Source of the DNA: Streptomyces sp. NBC_01288
Lineage (GTDB): Bacteria; Actinomycetota; Actinomycetes; Streptomycetales; Streptomycetaceae
Direction of reading: 5' to 3'
Assembly (NCBI RefSeq): GCF_035982055.1
Contig: NZ_CP108427.1
Span: 7,067,001 to 7,131,000 of the forward strand
Length of the DNA: 64,000 bases
A model generated the notes under the pieces. That model was not told the origin of the DNA, made no database searches, and saw only the letters and a list, made by a program, of their open reading frames with translations. How positions within the stretch are numbered: position 1 is the first letter of the stretch; each line of letters begins with the position of its first letter. The position numbers were made by a program, and so were the translations under genes. Positions 1-8,796 of this stretch are shown piece by piece.

Positions 1-23
1 GCCCTCCCTGGAGAAATCTTCCC

Positions 24-1427
24 GTGATCCCTGAGAAACTGGCCCGTAAAGCCGAGGAGTTCGTTGACTCGGGCGCCTTCTTCACCGAGCTGGCCACCAT
101 GGTCGCGTACGCCACGGAGAGTTCCCGGCCCGAGGGTCGCCTTGCCATTGAGGCATACCTCGACGAGTTCCTGACCCCCGCCCTGACCGCCCTCGGCTGC
201 GAGGTCGCGCGCTACGACAACCCCGATCCGGCGGCCGGCCCCTTCCTGATCGGCACCCGCGTCGAGTCCCCCGACCTCCCGACCGTGCTCGTCTACGGCC
301 ACGCGGACGTCGTCGAGGGCCAGGCCGGCCGGTGGAGTGAGGGCCGCGACCCGTGGACGCTGACCGCCGAGGGTGATCGCTGGTACGGGCGCGGCGCCGC
401 CGACAACAAGGGCCAGCACCTGGTCAATCTGGCTGCCCTGCGTCTACTCCTCGCCGAGCAGGGCAAGTTGGGCTTCAACCTGACCTTCCTGCTGGAGTCC
501 GGCGAGGAGATCGGCTCACCCGGTTTCGCTGAATTCGCCGCAGCACACCGGGAGTTGCTGCACGCCGACGTCCTCGTCGCCTCGGACGGGCCACGCCTGG
601 ACGCCACGACCCCGACGCTGTTCCTCGGCGCGCGCGGCGGCCTCGGGCTTCAACTCACCGCCGATCTACGGCCGGACGCCTACCACTCCGGCAACTGGGG
701 CGGCCTGCTGCGCAACCCCGCGACCACCCTCGCCGGCGCCGTCGCGACCCTGGTCGACGGCCACGGCCGTATCCGCGTACCGGAGTTGCTGCCGCCACCG
801 ATCCCGCAGGAGGTCCGCGAGGCACTCGCCGGTGTCACGGTCGCGGCCTCGCCCGGTGACCCGGTACCGGACGAGGGCTGGGGCGAGCCCCAACTGACCG
901 CCGCCGAACGGCTCTACGCCTGGAACACCCTCGAAGTCCTCGCCCTCGGCGCCGCCGACGCCGAGCGGCCGGTCAACGCGATCCCGGGCAGCGCCCGCGC
1001 GATCCTCCAACTCCGGTACGTCGTCGGCACCGATGCCGATCAGGCAGCCGCGGCCGTCGCCCGGCACCTGGCCGAGCACGGGTACCCGATGGTCGACGTC
1101 CGCGTACTCGGCAGCTTCGCCGCGAGCCGCACTCCGCTCGACGACCCGTGGGTGCGCTGGACCCGGACCACGTTGGAGGAGATCACGGGCGGTCCGATCG
1201 CCGTACTGCCCAACATCGGCGGGTCCCTCCCCAACGCCGTCTTCACCGACGTCCTCGGCCTGCCGACCCTCTGGCTGCCCCACTCCTACCCCGGCTGCCT
1301 CCAACATGCCCCTGACGAACACCTGTTGGCGCAGATCGCCCGCGAGGGCCTCGTCCTGGCGGCCGGCCTGTTCCACACGCTGGGCCGTCCACCGGCGGAC
1401 CGACCGCTCCCCGTACAACCCCGATAG
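24..1427 (+). CDS. M20 family metallopeptidase (dipeptidase/deacylase type)
   Basis: Predicted cytosolic two-zinc amidohydrolase of the M20 peptidase family, 467 aa, which is the usual length. The metal-site signatures are in order: YGHADVV near residues 91-97 (His93, Asp95), GRGAADNKG near 122-130 (Asp127), and ESGEEIGSPG near 158-167 with the catalytic and metal Glu pair. The dimerisation insert should lie between them and the C-terminal His region (LPHSYPG). It starts with GTG 10 bases after a GGAG motif, close to the window edge. The next gene is a small-molecule transporter 76 bp downstream on the same strand, suggesting uptake and hydrolysis of a peptide or N-acyl amino acid; the substrate cannot be read from sequence. 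Confidence 0.88.
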   Translation: MIPEKLARKAEEFVDSGAFFTELATMVAYATESSRPEGRLAIEAYLDEFLTPALTALGCEVARYDNPDPAAGPFLIGTRVESPDLPTVLVYGHADVVEGQAGRWSEGRDPWTLTAEGDRWYGRGAADNKGQHLVNLAALRLLLAEQGKLGFNLTFLLESGEEIGSPGFAEFAAAHRELLHADVLVASDGPRLDATTPTLFLGARGGLGLQLTADLRPDAYHSGNWGGLLRNPATTLAGAVATLVDGHGRIRVPELLPPPIPQEVREALAGVTVAASPGDPVPDEGWGEPQLTAAERLYAWNTLEVLALGAADAERPVNAIPGSARAILQLRYVVGTDADQAAAAVARHLAEHGYPMVDVRVLGSFAASRTPLDDPWVRWTRTTLEEITGGPIAVLPNIGGSLPNAVFTDVLGLPTLWLPHSYPGCLQHAPDEHLLAQIAREGLVLAAGLFHTLGRPPADRPLPVQPR

Positions 1428-1503
1428 CCCCGATAGCCCCCGAGTCTCGGCACCCGCGCCCCGTCCGGCACCCCCTCCCCAACTCCCGCCGGAAGGACCC
1501 CCG

Positions 1504-2820
1504 ATGACCGCTCCGTCCCCCCAGCCCATCCAGTCCACCCACCCCGACGACAGCCCGGCGCCGAGCCGCCCCACCGCACGACGTGCCATCGCGGCGGCCA
1601 CCATCGGCAACGCGCTCGAATTCTTCGACCTCGCCCTGTACGCGCTCATGGCCTCGTACATCGGCCGCACGTTCTTCCCCGGCGGCAACCCCGGCGTCCA
1701 ACTCGTGCAGGCCTACGCCGTGTTCGGCGTGACCTACCTGATCCGGCCGCTCGGCGGACTGCTGCTCGGCGCGTACGCCGACCGCAACGGCCGTAAGAAA
1801 GCACTGGTGTTGTCGATCCGGCTCATGGTGCTCGGCACGCTGCTGCTCGCGGTGATGCCCGGGTACTCGACCCTCGGGATCGCGTCGACCTTGGGGATCG
1901 TGCTCGCGCGGTTGATCCAAGGGTTCGCCGCCGGGGGCGAGTTCGGAGCGGCAACCTCCTTCCTGGTCGAGCACGACGACCGGCGCAAGAGCTTCCTCGG
2001 CAGCTTCCAGTTCGCGAGTCAGGGACTGTCGACCCTCATGGCGGCCGGCTTCGCGGCGATTCTCACGGCTGTGCTGTCCGACGCGCAGATGACGTCGTGG
2101 GGCTGGCGCGTGCCGTTCGCGTTCGGCCTGCTGGTCGGCCCCGTGGGTTATTTCGTACGGCGCTACATGGATGAATCCCCGGCGCTGGCGACGGAGTTGG
2201 AGTCGGCCGCCCCGAAGCCCTCCCCGATCGTGTCGGTCTTCCGCGACCACTGGGGCGGGCTGCTGATCGCCGGCGGAGCGCTGATCGTCTCGACGGCGCT
2301 GAACTTCATGCTCCAGTACCTGCCGACGTACGGCATCGGCCAACTGGGCGTCGACGCCTCACTGTCGTTCACGGCGCTGCTCATCGCCGGGGCCGTGCTG
2401 ACCTTCGTCACCCCGCTGATAGGGCTGTTGGGTGACCGCTACGGCCGGCTGCGCATCATGATCCCGGCCGCGGTGCTGATCGGCGTGAGCGTCGTCCCGC
2501 TCTTCCTCTGGCTCAACGCCGCGCCGTCCTTCCTCACCCTCGCGCTGTGCACCACCGTCCTCGCCCTGCTCAAGGCGGTGTACTTCGGCACGCTGCCGTC
2601 GGTGATGGCCGACGCCTTCCCGGCCCGGGCCCGTGCGACCGGCCTGTCCTTCAGCTACAACACCACGGTCGCGCTCTTCGGCGGCTTCACCCCGACGATC
2701 GCCGCGGCCCTGATCGAGGCGACCGGTTCGCCGGTGGCACCGGGCTACTACCTGCTGGCCACGGCCGTGTTGAGCACCGCGGCCCTGACGACCGCACTGC
2801 GCACGCATCGCATCCGGTGA
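1504..2820 (+). CDS. MFS transporter, metabolite:H+ symporter (MHS) type
   Basis: Predicted 12-TM inner-membrane symporter of about 438 aa. The N-terminal part has the MHS signatures: IGNALEFFDLALYALMA in TM1, LIRPLGGLLLGAYADRNGRK (loop 2-3 motif) and LIQGFAAGGEFGAATSFLVE in TM4. This subfamily carries organic acids, betaines and similar small metabolites with protons. The reading frame is open further upstream, but ATG at 1504 follows a GGAAGGA site and begins a normal MHS N-terminus, so the extension is rejected. It probably forms an operon with the M20 peptidase 76 bp upstream and may import its substrate (inference). Confidence 0.88.
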   Translation: MTAPSPQPIQSTHPDDSPAPSRPTARRAIAAATIGNALEFFDLALYALMASYIGRTFFPGGNPGVQLVQAYAVFGVTYLIRPLGGLLLGAYADRNGRKKALVLSIRLMVLGTLLLAVMPGYSTLGIASTLGIVLARLIQGFAAGGEFGAATSFLVEHDDRRKSFLGSFQFASQGLSTLMAAGFAAILTAVLSDAQMTSWGWRVPFAFGLLVGPVGYFVRRYMDESPALATELESAAPKPSPIVSVFRDHWGGLLIAGGALIVSTALNFMLQYLPTYGIGQLGVDASLSFTALLIAGAVLTFVTPLIGLLGDRYGRLRIMIPAAVLIGVSVVPLFLWLNAAPSFLTLALCTTVLALLKAVYFGTLPSVMADAFPARARATGLSFSYNTTVALFGGFTPTIAAALIEATGSPVAPGYYLLATAVLSTAALTTALRTHRIR

Positions 2821-2845
2821 GGAACGGTGGCGTACGTCCGGTGTG

Positions 2846-3196
2846 TCACCGCGCCCGCACCTCGTACGTCGCCACCCGCACCGACGCGTCGTCCAGACAC
2901 TCCCCGGAGATCAGGTCGAACCGCTGCTTGAGCAGCGGCGACGCGACGAACGGGCGGCCCTGATGCGTACCGGTCAGGCCGCGGGAGAGAACCGCCGCGC
3001 CGCTGAACGGGTCGCGGTTGTCGATGCCGTAGAGGGTGCCGGAGCGGTCGCGGAACAGGGCGACCTGGCGGCCGTCGGGCAGCAGGGCCGCCACTCCGCG
3101 GCCTGGGGTGAGCCGGTTGAGATCGCAGACCGTGAACCAGCCCTCCGTCAGCTGGAGTTGGACCTTCAGGTCGGTCGTCTCGGGGGCCAGGGTCAT
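2846..3196 (-). CDS. nirD: Nitrite reductase (NADH) small subunit NirD
   Basis: 116-aa Rieske-fold small subunit of assimilatory NADH-nitrite reductase. It shows the NirD signature IDNRDPFSGAAVLSRG in the middle and lacks the Cys-His pairs of a true Rieske centre, as expected for NirD. Its ATG overlaps the TGA of nirB by 4 bp (ATGA), so translation is probably coupled and the two subunits made together. The protein acts in the cytoplasm in reduction of nitrite to ammonium. Confidence 0.95.
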   Translation of the reverse strand: MTLAPETTDLKVQLQLTEGWFTVCDLNRLTPGRGVAALLPDGRQVALFRDRSGTLYGIDNRDPFSGAAVLSRGLTGTHQGRPFVASPLLKQRFDLISGECLDDASVRVATYEVRAR

Positions 3197-5817
3197 CGCT
3201 GGGCGCTTCCTTCCAGGACGTCTGCGGGCTGCTGCGGCCGCATGCCGATCGTCAGCAACGGCAGGTCGGGCTTGATCTGTTCGCGCTCGGGGACGAAGCC
3301 GACGACCGGGTCCGGGGTGTCGGGCGCGTTCACGAAGGACACGAACCGGGCCAGTTTCTCCGGGTCGTTGATGGTCGTGGCCCACTCGTCGCGGTACCCG
3401 GCGACATGTGCGGCCATCAGCGACTCCAACTCCCCGCAGATACCGAGGGAGTCCGCCACGACCACGTCCCGTACGTGGTCGAGGCCGCCCGGAATCCGCT
3501 CCAGCCACACGCTCGTGCGCTCCAGCCGGTCGGCCGTACGGATGTAGAACATGAGGAACCGGTCGATCAGGCGCACCAGTTCGGCATCGGACAGGTCCTT
3601 GGCGAGCAGGTCCGCGTGACGCGGAGTCGCGCCGCCGTTGCCGCCGACGTAGAGGTTCCAGCCGGTGGCGGTAGCGATGATCCCGAAGTCCTTCGACTGG
3701 GCCTCGGCGCACTCGCGGGCGCAGCCGGAGACCGCCGACTTGAGCTTGTGCGGGGAGCGCAGACCCCGGTAGCGCAGCTCCAGGTCGATCGCCATCCGGA
3801 CCGAGTCCTGGACGCCGTAACGGCACCAGGTCTGCCCCACACAGGACTTGACGGTGCGCAGCGCTTTTCCGTACGCGTGCCCGGACTCGAAACCGGCGTC
3901 CACCAACCGGGCCCAGATCAGCGGGAGTTGCTCCACCCGCGCGCCGAACAGATCGATGCGCTGGCCGCCGGTGATCTTCGTGTAGAGGCCGAAGTCGCGG
4001 GCCACCTCACCGATCACGATGAGTTTCGCGGGGGTGATCTCGCCGCCGGGGATGCGCGGCACGACCGAATACGAGCCGTTCTTCTGCAAGTTGGCGAGGA
4101 AGTGGTCGTTGCTGTCCTGGAGGGCCGCCTGTTCGCCGTCCAGGACATAGCCGCTCGCGCCGATCGTCGGGGCGAGGGACGCGATGACCGAGGCGACCGT
4201 CGGCTTGCAGATCTCGCAGCCGTCGCCACCGCGGGCGCTCTCACGGCCGTAGCGATCCAGCATCTCCTGGTAGGAGTTGATCCGCAGCGCGAGGGCGATC
4301 TCGTACAACTCCTCGCGGGTCTGCGCGAAGCAGCCGCACAGACCCTTGTCGACCTCGACGCCGTTCGCCTCCAGCTCGGCGGTGACCAGCTGGCCGAGCA
4401 CCTTGACGCAACTCCCGCAGCCGGTACCGGCCTTGGTGCACTTCTTCACCTCGGACACGCTCGTGCAGGAGTGTTCGGTGACCGCCCCGCGGATCGCGCC
4501 CTTGCTGACGTTGTGGCACGAGCAGATGACGGCCGCGTCGGGCAGCGCGGACGGCCCGAGCTGGACGGCGCCCCCGGAACCGGCCGGCAGCACCAACTGC
4601 TCGGGGGAGACGGGCGGTACGGACCCGGTGAACGCGCGCAGCGTGCCGTACGCGTCCGCGTCGCCGACCAGGATGCCGCCCAGCAGCTCGCCGCCCCGCC
4701 CGATCACCAGCTTCTTGTACGTCCCCGCCCGCGCGTCGGAGTAGACGACGTCGAGGCAGTCCGCGGTGGCGCCGTGCGCGTCACCGAAGGACGCCACGTC
4801 CACGCCGAGCAGCTTCAGCTTGGTCGACAAGTCCGCGCCGGTGAAGGCGGATTCGTCCCGCGCGATGGTCGCGGCGGCCGTCTCCGCCTGCTCGTAACCG
4901 GGCGCCACCAGCCCGTACACCCGGCCGTCCGCCGCCAGCGCGCACTCGCCGATCGCGAACACCTGCGGGTCGGTGACCGTACGGCACTGCTCGTCGACCG
5001 CGATGCCGCCGCGCTCACCGACCGACAGGCCCGAGGTGCGGGCGAGTTGGTCGCGGGGGCGGACACCTGCGCTGAACACCACGATGTCCGTGGCGAGTTG
5101 GGAGCCGTCGGACAGCTTCATGCCGGTGACGGCGCCGTCCGCGTCGGCGAGGATCTCCTGCGTACCGGTCCCCGTGTGGACGGTCAGGCCCATGTCCTCG
5201 ATGGTGCGCAGCAGGGCCGCGCCCCCGCCCTCGTCGACCTGCACCGGCATCAACCGCGGCGCGAACTCCACGATGTGCGTGGTCAGTCCGAGCCCCTTGA
5301 GCGCCCCGGCCGCCTCAAGACCGAGCAGCCCACCACCGACCACGGCACCCGTCGTGGCCCGCGACCTGGCGTACGCCTCGATCGCGAGCAGGTCCTCGAT
5401 CGTGCGGTAGACGAAACAGCCGTCGGAGTCCTTGCCCGGAACGGGCGGCACGAACGGATACGAGCCGGTGGCGAGGACGAGCGTGTCGTACTCGACTGTC
5501 AGGCCGGAGCGGGCGGTTACGGTTCTCGCCGCGCGGTCGATCGTCTCCGCCGGGTCGCCGACGTGCAGCTCGATCCCGTGGTCCGCGATGAACTCCGGGT
5601 CCGTGAGCGAGAGTTCCTCGGGTGTGCGGCCCGAGAAGTACGAGGTGAGCTGGACGCGGTCGTAGGCCGGACGCGGTTCCTCGCACAGGACGACCACACG
5701 GTGCGTGGCGGTCAGGCCGCGCTCGGCGAGCGCTTCGAGGAAGCGCTGACCGACCATGCCGTGGCCGACGAGCACGATGGTGGGCACGGTGGGCACCACA
5801 CGCGGATTCGAGGTCAT
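3193..5817 (-). CDS. nirB: Nitrite reductase (NADH) large subunit NirB
   Basis: Cytoplasmic flavo-sirohaem enzyme of 874 aa that reduces nitrite to ammonium with NADH. Domains in order: FAD/NAD(P)-binding pyridine nucleotide-disulfide oxidoreductase (VLVGHGMVGQRFLEAL near the N-terminus), a BFD-like [2Fe-2S] domain near residues 430-475 (CSCHNV and later CxxC), then ferredoxin-like and [4Fe-4S]-sirohaem domains with SCVGQTWC near 655 and GCARECAEA near 700, the four cluster cysteines. ATG at 5817 is preferred over an in-frame extension 14 codons upstream because MTSNPRVVPTVPTIVLVG is a typical N-terminus. No clear Shine-Dalgarno site precedes it. Followed by nirD. A GlnR-like box lies just upstream. 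A CbiX-type sirohydrochlorin chelatase at 30618 could serve its sirohaem. Confidence 0.96.
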   Translation of the reverse strand: MTSNPRVVPTVPTIVLVGHGMVGQRFLEALAERGLTATHRVVVLCEEPRPAYDRVQLTSYFSGRTPEELSLTDPEFIADHGIELHVGDPAETIDRAARTVTARSGLTVEYDTLVLATGSYPFVPPVPGKDSDGCFVYRTIEDLLAIEAYARSRATTGAVVGGGLLGLEAAGALKGLGLTTHIVEFAPRLMPVQVDEGGGAALLRTIEDMGLTVHTGTGTQEILADADGAVTGMKLSDGSQLATDIVVFSAGVRPRDQLARTSGLSVGERGGIAVDEQCRTVTDPQVFAIGECALAADGRVYGLVAPGYEQAETAAATIARDESAFTGADLSTKLKLLGVDVASFGDAHGATADCLDVVYSDARAGTYKKLVIGRGGELLGGILVGDADAYGTLRAFTGSVPPVSPEQLVLPAGSGGAVQLGPSALPDAAVICSCHNVSKGAIRGAVTEHSCTSVSEVKKCTKAGTGCGSCVKVLGQLVTAELEANGVEVDKGLCGCFAQTREELYEIALALRINSYQEMLDRYGRESARGGDGCEICKPTVASVIASLAPTIGASGYVLDGEQAALQDSNDHFLANLQKNGSYSVVPRIPGGEITPAKLIVIGEVARDFGLYTKITGGQRIDLFGARVEQLPLIWARLVDAGFESGHAYGKALRTVKSCVGQTWCRYGVQDSVRMAIDLELRYRGLRSPHKLKSAVSGCARECAEAQSKDFGIIATATGWNLYVGGNGGATPRHADLLAKDLSDAELVRLIDRFLMFYIRTADRLERTSVWLERIPGGLDHVRDVVVADSLGICGELESLMAAHVAGYRDEWATTINDPEKLARFVSFVNAPDTPDPVVGFVPEREQIKPDLPLLTIGMRPQQPADVLEGSAQR

Positions 5818-5839
5818 GCCAGGAGCCTGCGACGCCGGT

Positions 5840-5866
5840 GTTACCCGACCGCATCCCATCTGTTTC
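5840..5866 (-). promoter_or_regulatory. Candidate GlnR box upstream of nirB
   Basis: Read on the minus strand the site is GAAAC-N6-GATGC-N6-GTAAC, three 5-mers on an 11-bp pitch. The outer two match the b-site (GaAAC) and a-site (GTnAC) of the actinobacterial GlnR consensus and the middle one is degenerate. GlnR is known to control nirB in Streptomyces. The box lies 23-49 bp before the nirB ATG, which would fit activation only if the transcript begins near the start codon. Confidence 0.45.
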
Positions 5867-5943
5867 CCGCGAGGAACGCTGCCCTCAGCGGGAGCGCGCG
5901 GGGGGTGTGAGGGTTCGGGGCGCGCGCCGGGGGAGGGGTGTGA

Positions 5944-5961
5944 GGTTCGGTTAACCGAACC
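5944..5961. promoter_or_regulatory. Perfect 18-bp palindrome in nirB / sensor-gene intergenic region
   Basis: GGTTCGGTTAACCGAACC is identical to its own reverse complement. It lies in the 285-bp divergent region, 127 bp from nirB and 142 bp from the sensor-protein gene. The size and perfect dyad suggest an operator for a dimeric repressor; I do not recognise the regulator. Apart from this and the GlnR-like box I see no gene in 5818-6102. Confidence 0.4.
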
Positions 5962-6102
5962 CCCGGGTCCCGTGCAGGCACCATCGTGTACTGCGGGCGG
6001 CGGCGGAAAGCTGGAGACATCGGTTCACAGCAGTTCACACGGGCTGCGCCGACTCATGTACGCCAGCTCGCGTACGCCTACTCATGTGCAGGGGGATGCA
6101 CC

Positions 6103-6606
6103 ATGACCACCACCCGCGATCTGCCCACCCCGGACCCGACCTCCGTCCACGCCTGGAACCTCGTCCGCGCACCGTTCACCGCCACCACCTGGCGCCGCAC
6201 CGCCTACGCACTCCTCGCCCTCCCGCTCGGCCTGGCCTGCATCCCGCTCGCCCTCCTCGGCGCCCCCACGGCCCGCTGGCAACGGGGGCTCGTCCACCGC
6301 TTCCTGGACACGGAGATTCCGGGCACCGCACGCGTCGGCGGCCTGCCCCACGCCCTCCTCGCCACCCCCCTCAACCTCCTCACGGCGTTCATCACGCTCT
6401 ACGGCTGGGCGATCGTCCCCATGAACCTAGGCTGGCCGCTCCGCGCCGGCGACGACTACGCCAGCGCCTGGGGCGGACCCACCTTCGCCGGAGCCTGGGC
6501 CTTCCACGCGGTGCTCGGCGGTATCGGCTTCCTGCTGCTCATGCCGTGGGTGGTGCGCGGCCTGACCGCCGTGCAGGTCCGTGTCGCCAGGTCGCTCCTC
6601 TCCTAG
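6103..6606 (+). CDS. Stand-alone sensor-domain membrane protein
   Basis: 167-aa protein with about four hydrophobic segments (near residues 33-50, 80-105 and 135-155). It resembles the putative sensor domain that also forms the N-terminus of the histidine kinase encoded next (compare RFLDTEIPG here with RLLGLEIEQP there). It has no kinase or output domain. ATG at 6103 follows a GGGGGAT Shine-Dalgarno-like run; an upstream extension is rejected. Only 10 bp separate its stop from the kinase start, so it is probably part of the same signalling operon, perhaps modulating the kinase in the membrane (inference). Confidence 0.75.
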   Translation: MTTTRDLPTPDPTSVHAWNLVRAPFTATTWRRTAYALLALPLGLACIPLALLGAPTARWQRGLVHRFLDTEIPGTARVGGLPHALLATPLNLLTAFITLYGWAIVPMNLGWPLRAGDDYASAWGGPTFAGAWAFHAVLGGIGFLLLMPWVVRGLTAVQVRVARSLLS

Positions 6607-6616
6607 GTTGATCCCC

Positions 6617-7942
6617 ATGCCGAGCCTCCGCTCCCGTCCCCACTCCCGCCTCTGGTCCCGCCTCCGCACCCGCGCCGTCGCCACCTTCGGCCGTCGCGCC
6701 CTGGCCGCCGTCCTCTACGGCGTGATCGCCCTCCCGCTCGCCCTCGTCGGCTTCTTCCTCACGCTCGTCGGGCTGGCGTTCGGCGGCGCGCTGTCGGTGA
6801 CCACGCTCGGCCTGTGGCTGCTGGCGGTCACCGTGCGCGGCGCGCTGGCGCTGGGCGCGCTGCAACGGGGCCTCGCCCGACGGCTGCTCGGCCTGGAGAT
6901 CGAGCAGCCCAGCGCGGGGGACGGGGACGGGGGCAAGGGGGTGCTCGGCTGGCGTCGCGGCATCCTGCTCGACCGAACCGGCTGGCGGGCCGTCGGCTGC
7001 GCCCTGTTGACACCGTTCACAGCCGTTTTCGCATACGTCGCCGTCGTCATCGGCTACATCTACGGCGCCCTGTTCACACTGCACCCGCTGCTCAAGCGCT
7101 GGAACTACAACACGGTTCACAGCACCGACGGCACGACGCACCCCGTGTCACTGGAGTTCTTCGGTTACCAGCTCGACTCCTGGCCACGCTGGTTGATTCC
7201 GTTCACAGCCGGATTGCTGTTGCTGGCCGTCGCACCCCTTCTCCTCCGTTACGCCCTCGGCCCGCACCGCGCCCTGTTGACCGTGCTGCTCGGCCCCGAC
7301 GCCGCGACCCGCCGTATCCGCACCCTGGAGGAGACCCGCGCCCGAGCCGTCGACGACGCCGCCGCCACCCTCCGCCGTATCGAACGCGACCTGCACGACG
7401 GAACCCAGGCCCGCCTGGTGGCCCTGGCCATGCACCTCACCCTGATCCGCGAACTGGTCACCGCCGGCGCCGACCCCGACCGCGTCCTCACCGCCGTCGA
7501 AACCGCCCAGGGCAACGCCACCCAGGCCATCACCGACCTGCGCCACCTGGTCAAGGGCATCCACCCGCCCGTGCTCGACGAGGGTCTGCACGCCGCCCTC
7601 ACCACCCTCGCCGCCGACAGCGCCCTCCCCGTCACCCTCACCACCGACATCGGCACCCGCCCCACTCCGGCCGTCGAGACCATCGCCTACTTCTGCGCCG
7701 CCGAACTCCTCGCCAACGCCACGAAACACGCCCACGCCACGTCCGCCGCCGTCGACGTCACCGCCCGCGACGGCCTCCTGCGCCTGTGCGTCACCGACGA
7801 CGGACAGGGCGGCGCGAAGATCGGCGCGGGCTCCGGCCTGACCGGCCTCCTCGCCCGCGCCCGCACGGTCGACGGCACACTGACCTGCGACAGCCCGCCC
7901 GGAGGCCCTACGGTGGTCACGGTCGAACTGCCCCACACGTGA
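6617..7942 (+). CDS. Two-component sensor histidine kinase (HisKA_3 type)
   Basis: 441-aa membrane kinase. Residues about 15-215 form a sensor region with several TM segments. A short coiled region (EETRARAVDDAAATLRRIER) leads into the HisKA_3 dimerisation box RDLHDGTQARL, with the phosphorylated His near 260. A HATPase_c domain follows, with N-box AELLANATKHAHA and G-boxes DDGQGG and GSGLTGLLARA. It should autophosphorylate and pass phosphate to the regulator encoded 31 bp downstream. ATG at 6617 is chosen; a GTG 12 codons earlier overlaps the preceding gene and is less likely. The signal sensed is unknown. Confidence 0.9.
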   Translation: MPSLRSRPHSRLWSRLRTRAVATFGRRALAAVLYGVIALPLALVGFFLTLVGLAFGGALSVTTLGLWLLAVTVRGALALGALQRGLARRLLGLEIEQPSAGDGDGGKGVLGWRRGILLDRTGWRAVGCALLTPFTAVFAYVAVVIGYIYGALFTLHPLLKRWNYNTVHSTDGTTHPVSLEFFGYQLDSWPRWLIPFTAGLLLLAVAPLLLRYALGPHRALLTVLLGPDAATRRIRTLEETRARAVDDAAATLRRIERDLHDGTQARLVALAMHLTLIRELVTAGADPDRVLTAVETAQGNATQAITDLRHLVKGIHPPVLDEGLHAALTTLAADSALPVTLTTDIGTRPTPAVETIAYFCAAELLANATKHAHATSAAVDVTARDGLLRLCVTDDGQGGAKIGAGSGLTGLLARARTVDGTLTCDSPPGGPTVVTVELPHT

Positions 7943-7973
7943 CCCCACAGCTGAGCGGACCGAACGGAGCGGC

Positions 7974-8621
7974 ATGCGCGTCGTCATCGCCGAGGACTCG
8001 GCCCTCCTGCGCGACGGCCTGGTCCAACTGCTCCAGCTACGGGGCGTGGAAGTCGTCGCAGGGGTAGGCGACGCCGAAGCGCTCCTCACCGCGGTCGCCG
8101 AGCACGCCCCGGACGTAGCCGTCGTAGACATCCGCCTCCCACCCACCCAGACGGACGAGGGCGTACGAGCAGCCGTACAACTACGCGACCGGCACCCCGC
8201 GACCGGCGTGCTGCTGTTCTCGCAGTACGTAGAGACGACCCACGCGGCCCAACTCCTCGGCAACCCGGCCGGGTTCGGGTATCTCCTCAAGGAACGGGTC
8301 GTGGACATCGGGGAGTTCGTCGGCGCGCTGGAACGCGTCGCGGCCGGCGGCACCGCGCTCGACCCCGAGGTGGTGGCCCAACTCTTCGGCGCCGCCCGCC
8401 GATCCACCGCCCTCGACACCCTCACCCCGCGCGAACGCGAGGTCCTCGCCCTGATGGCGGAGGGCCGCACGAACCACGCGATCGCCACCGCGTTCACGGT
8501 CTCCGAACGAGCTGTGGAGAAGCACGTGGCGAACATCTTCGCGAAGCTGGACCTGCCACCCTCGGACACGGGAAACCGCCGGGTGCTGGCGGTACTTCGG
8601 TACCTGGAGAACGGCCGCTGA
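7974..8621 (+). CDS. LuxR/NarL-family response regulator
   Basis: 215-aa cytoplasmic regulator. The N-terminal receiver domain starts MRVVIAEDSALLRDGL, with acidic pocket Glu7/Asp8 and phosphoacceptor Asp near 52 in VVDIRLPP. The C-terminal GerE helix-turn-helix is LTPREREVLALMAEGRTNHA followed by SERAVEKHVANIFAKL. It is the obvious partner of the kinase immediately upstream. Its target genes are not visible from the sequence. Confidence 0.93.
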   Translation: MRVVIAEDSALLRDGLVQLLQLRGVEVVAGVGDAEALLTAVAEHAPDVAVVDIRLPPTQTDEGVRAAVQLRDRHPATGVLLFSQYVETTHAAQLLGNPAGFGYLLKERVVDIGEFVGALERVAAGGTALDPEVVAQLFGAARRSTALDTLTPREREVLALMAEGRTNHAIATAFTVSERAVEKHVANIFAKLDLPPSDTGNRRVLAVLRYLENGR

Positions 8622-8626
8622 AGCTC

Positions 8627-8698
8627 ATGCCCGACATCCTGCTGACGGTGGTCCTCGCACTGGTGACAAACCTGGCGTACCAGCAGTGGCTGGCCTGA
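8627..8698 (+). CDS. Possible 23-aa hydrophobic peptide
   Basis: A short open frame starts 5 bp after the response regulator stop and would encode a single hydrophobic segment (MPDILLTVVLALVTNLAYQQ plus WLA). It is long enough for one membrane span. No convincing Shine-Dalgarno site stands before it, apart from a GGAGAA about 18 bases upstream. It might be a small membrane peptide of the signalling operon or a chance ORF; evidence is weak. Confidence 0.2.
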   Translation: MPDILLTVVLALVTNLAYQQWLA

Positions 8699-8726
8699 AA
8701 ACGCCCCCAACCACCCGTGCCCCAAA

Positions 8727-8772
8727 GGGGCGCGGGGAACTGCGCGACCAGCCACGACGGACCCGCAGACGA
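8727..8772 (+). repeat. Dispersed intergenic repeat, copy 1
   Basis: Begins GGGGCGCGGGGAACTGCGCG and continues with ACCAGCCACGACGGACCCGC. The same core is seen at 31516-31560, 37787-37820 and, inverted, at 51138-51171. Here it lies between the convergent response-regulator and sortase genes. Elements with this core are common in Streptomyces intergenic regions; their function is not established. Confidence 0.85.
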
Positions 8773-8796
8773 AGCACGACCCTTCCCCTGAGGCCC

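Noticed and set aside
3406..5910. 834-aa open frame on the plus strand opposite nirB
   Set aside because: Codon-shadow of nirB in GC-rich DNA; the translation is Arg/Asp/Val-rich without domain motifs, while nirB on the other strand has all expected cofactor motifs.
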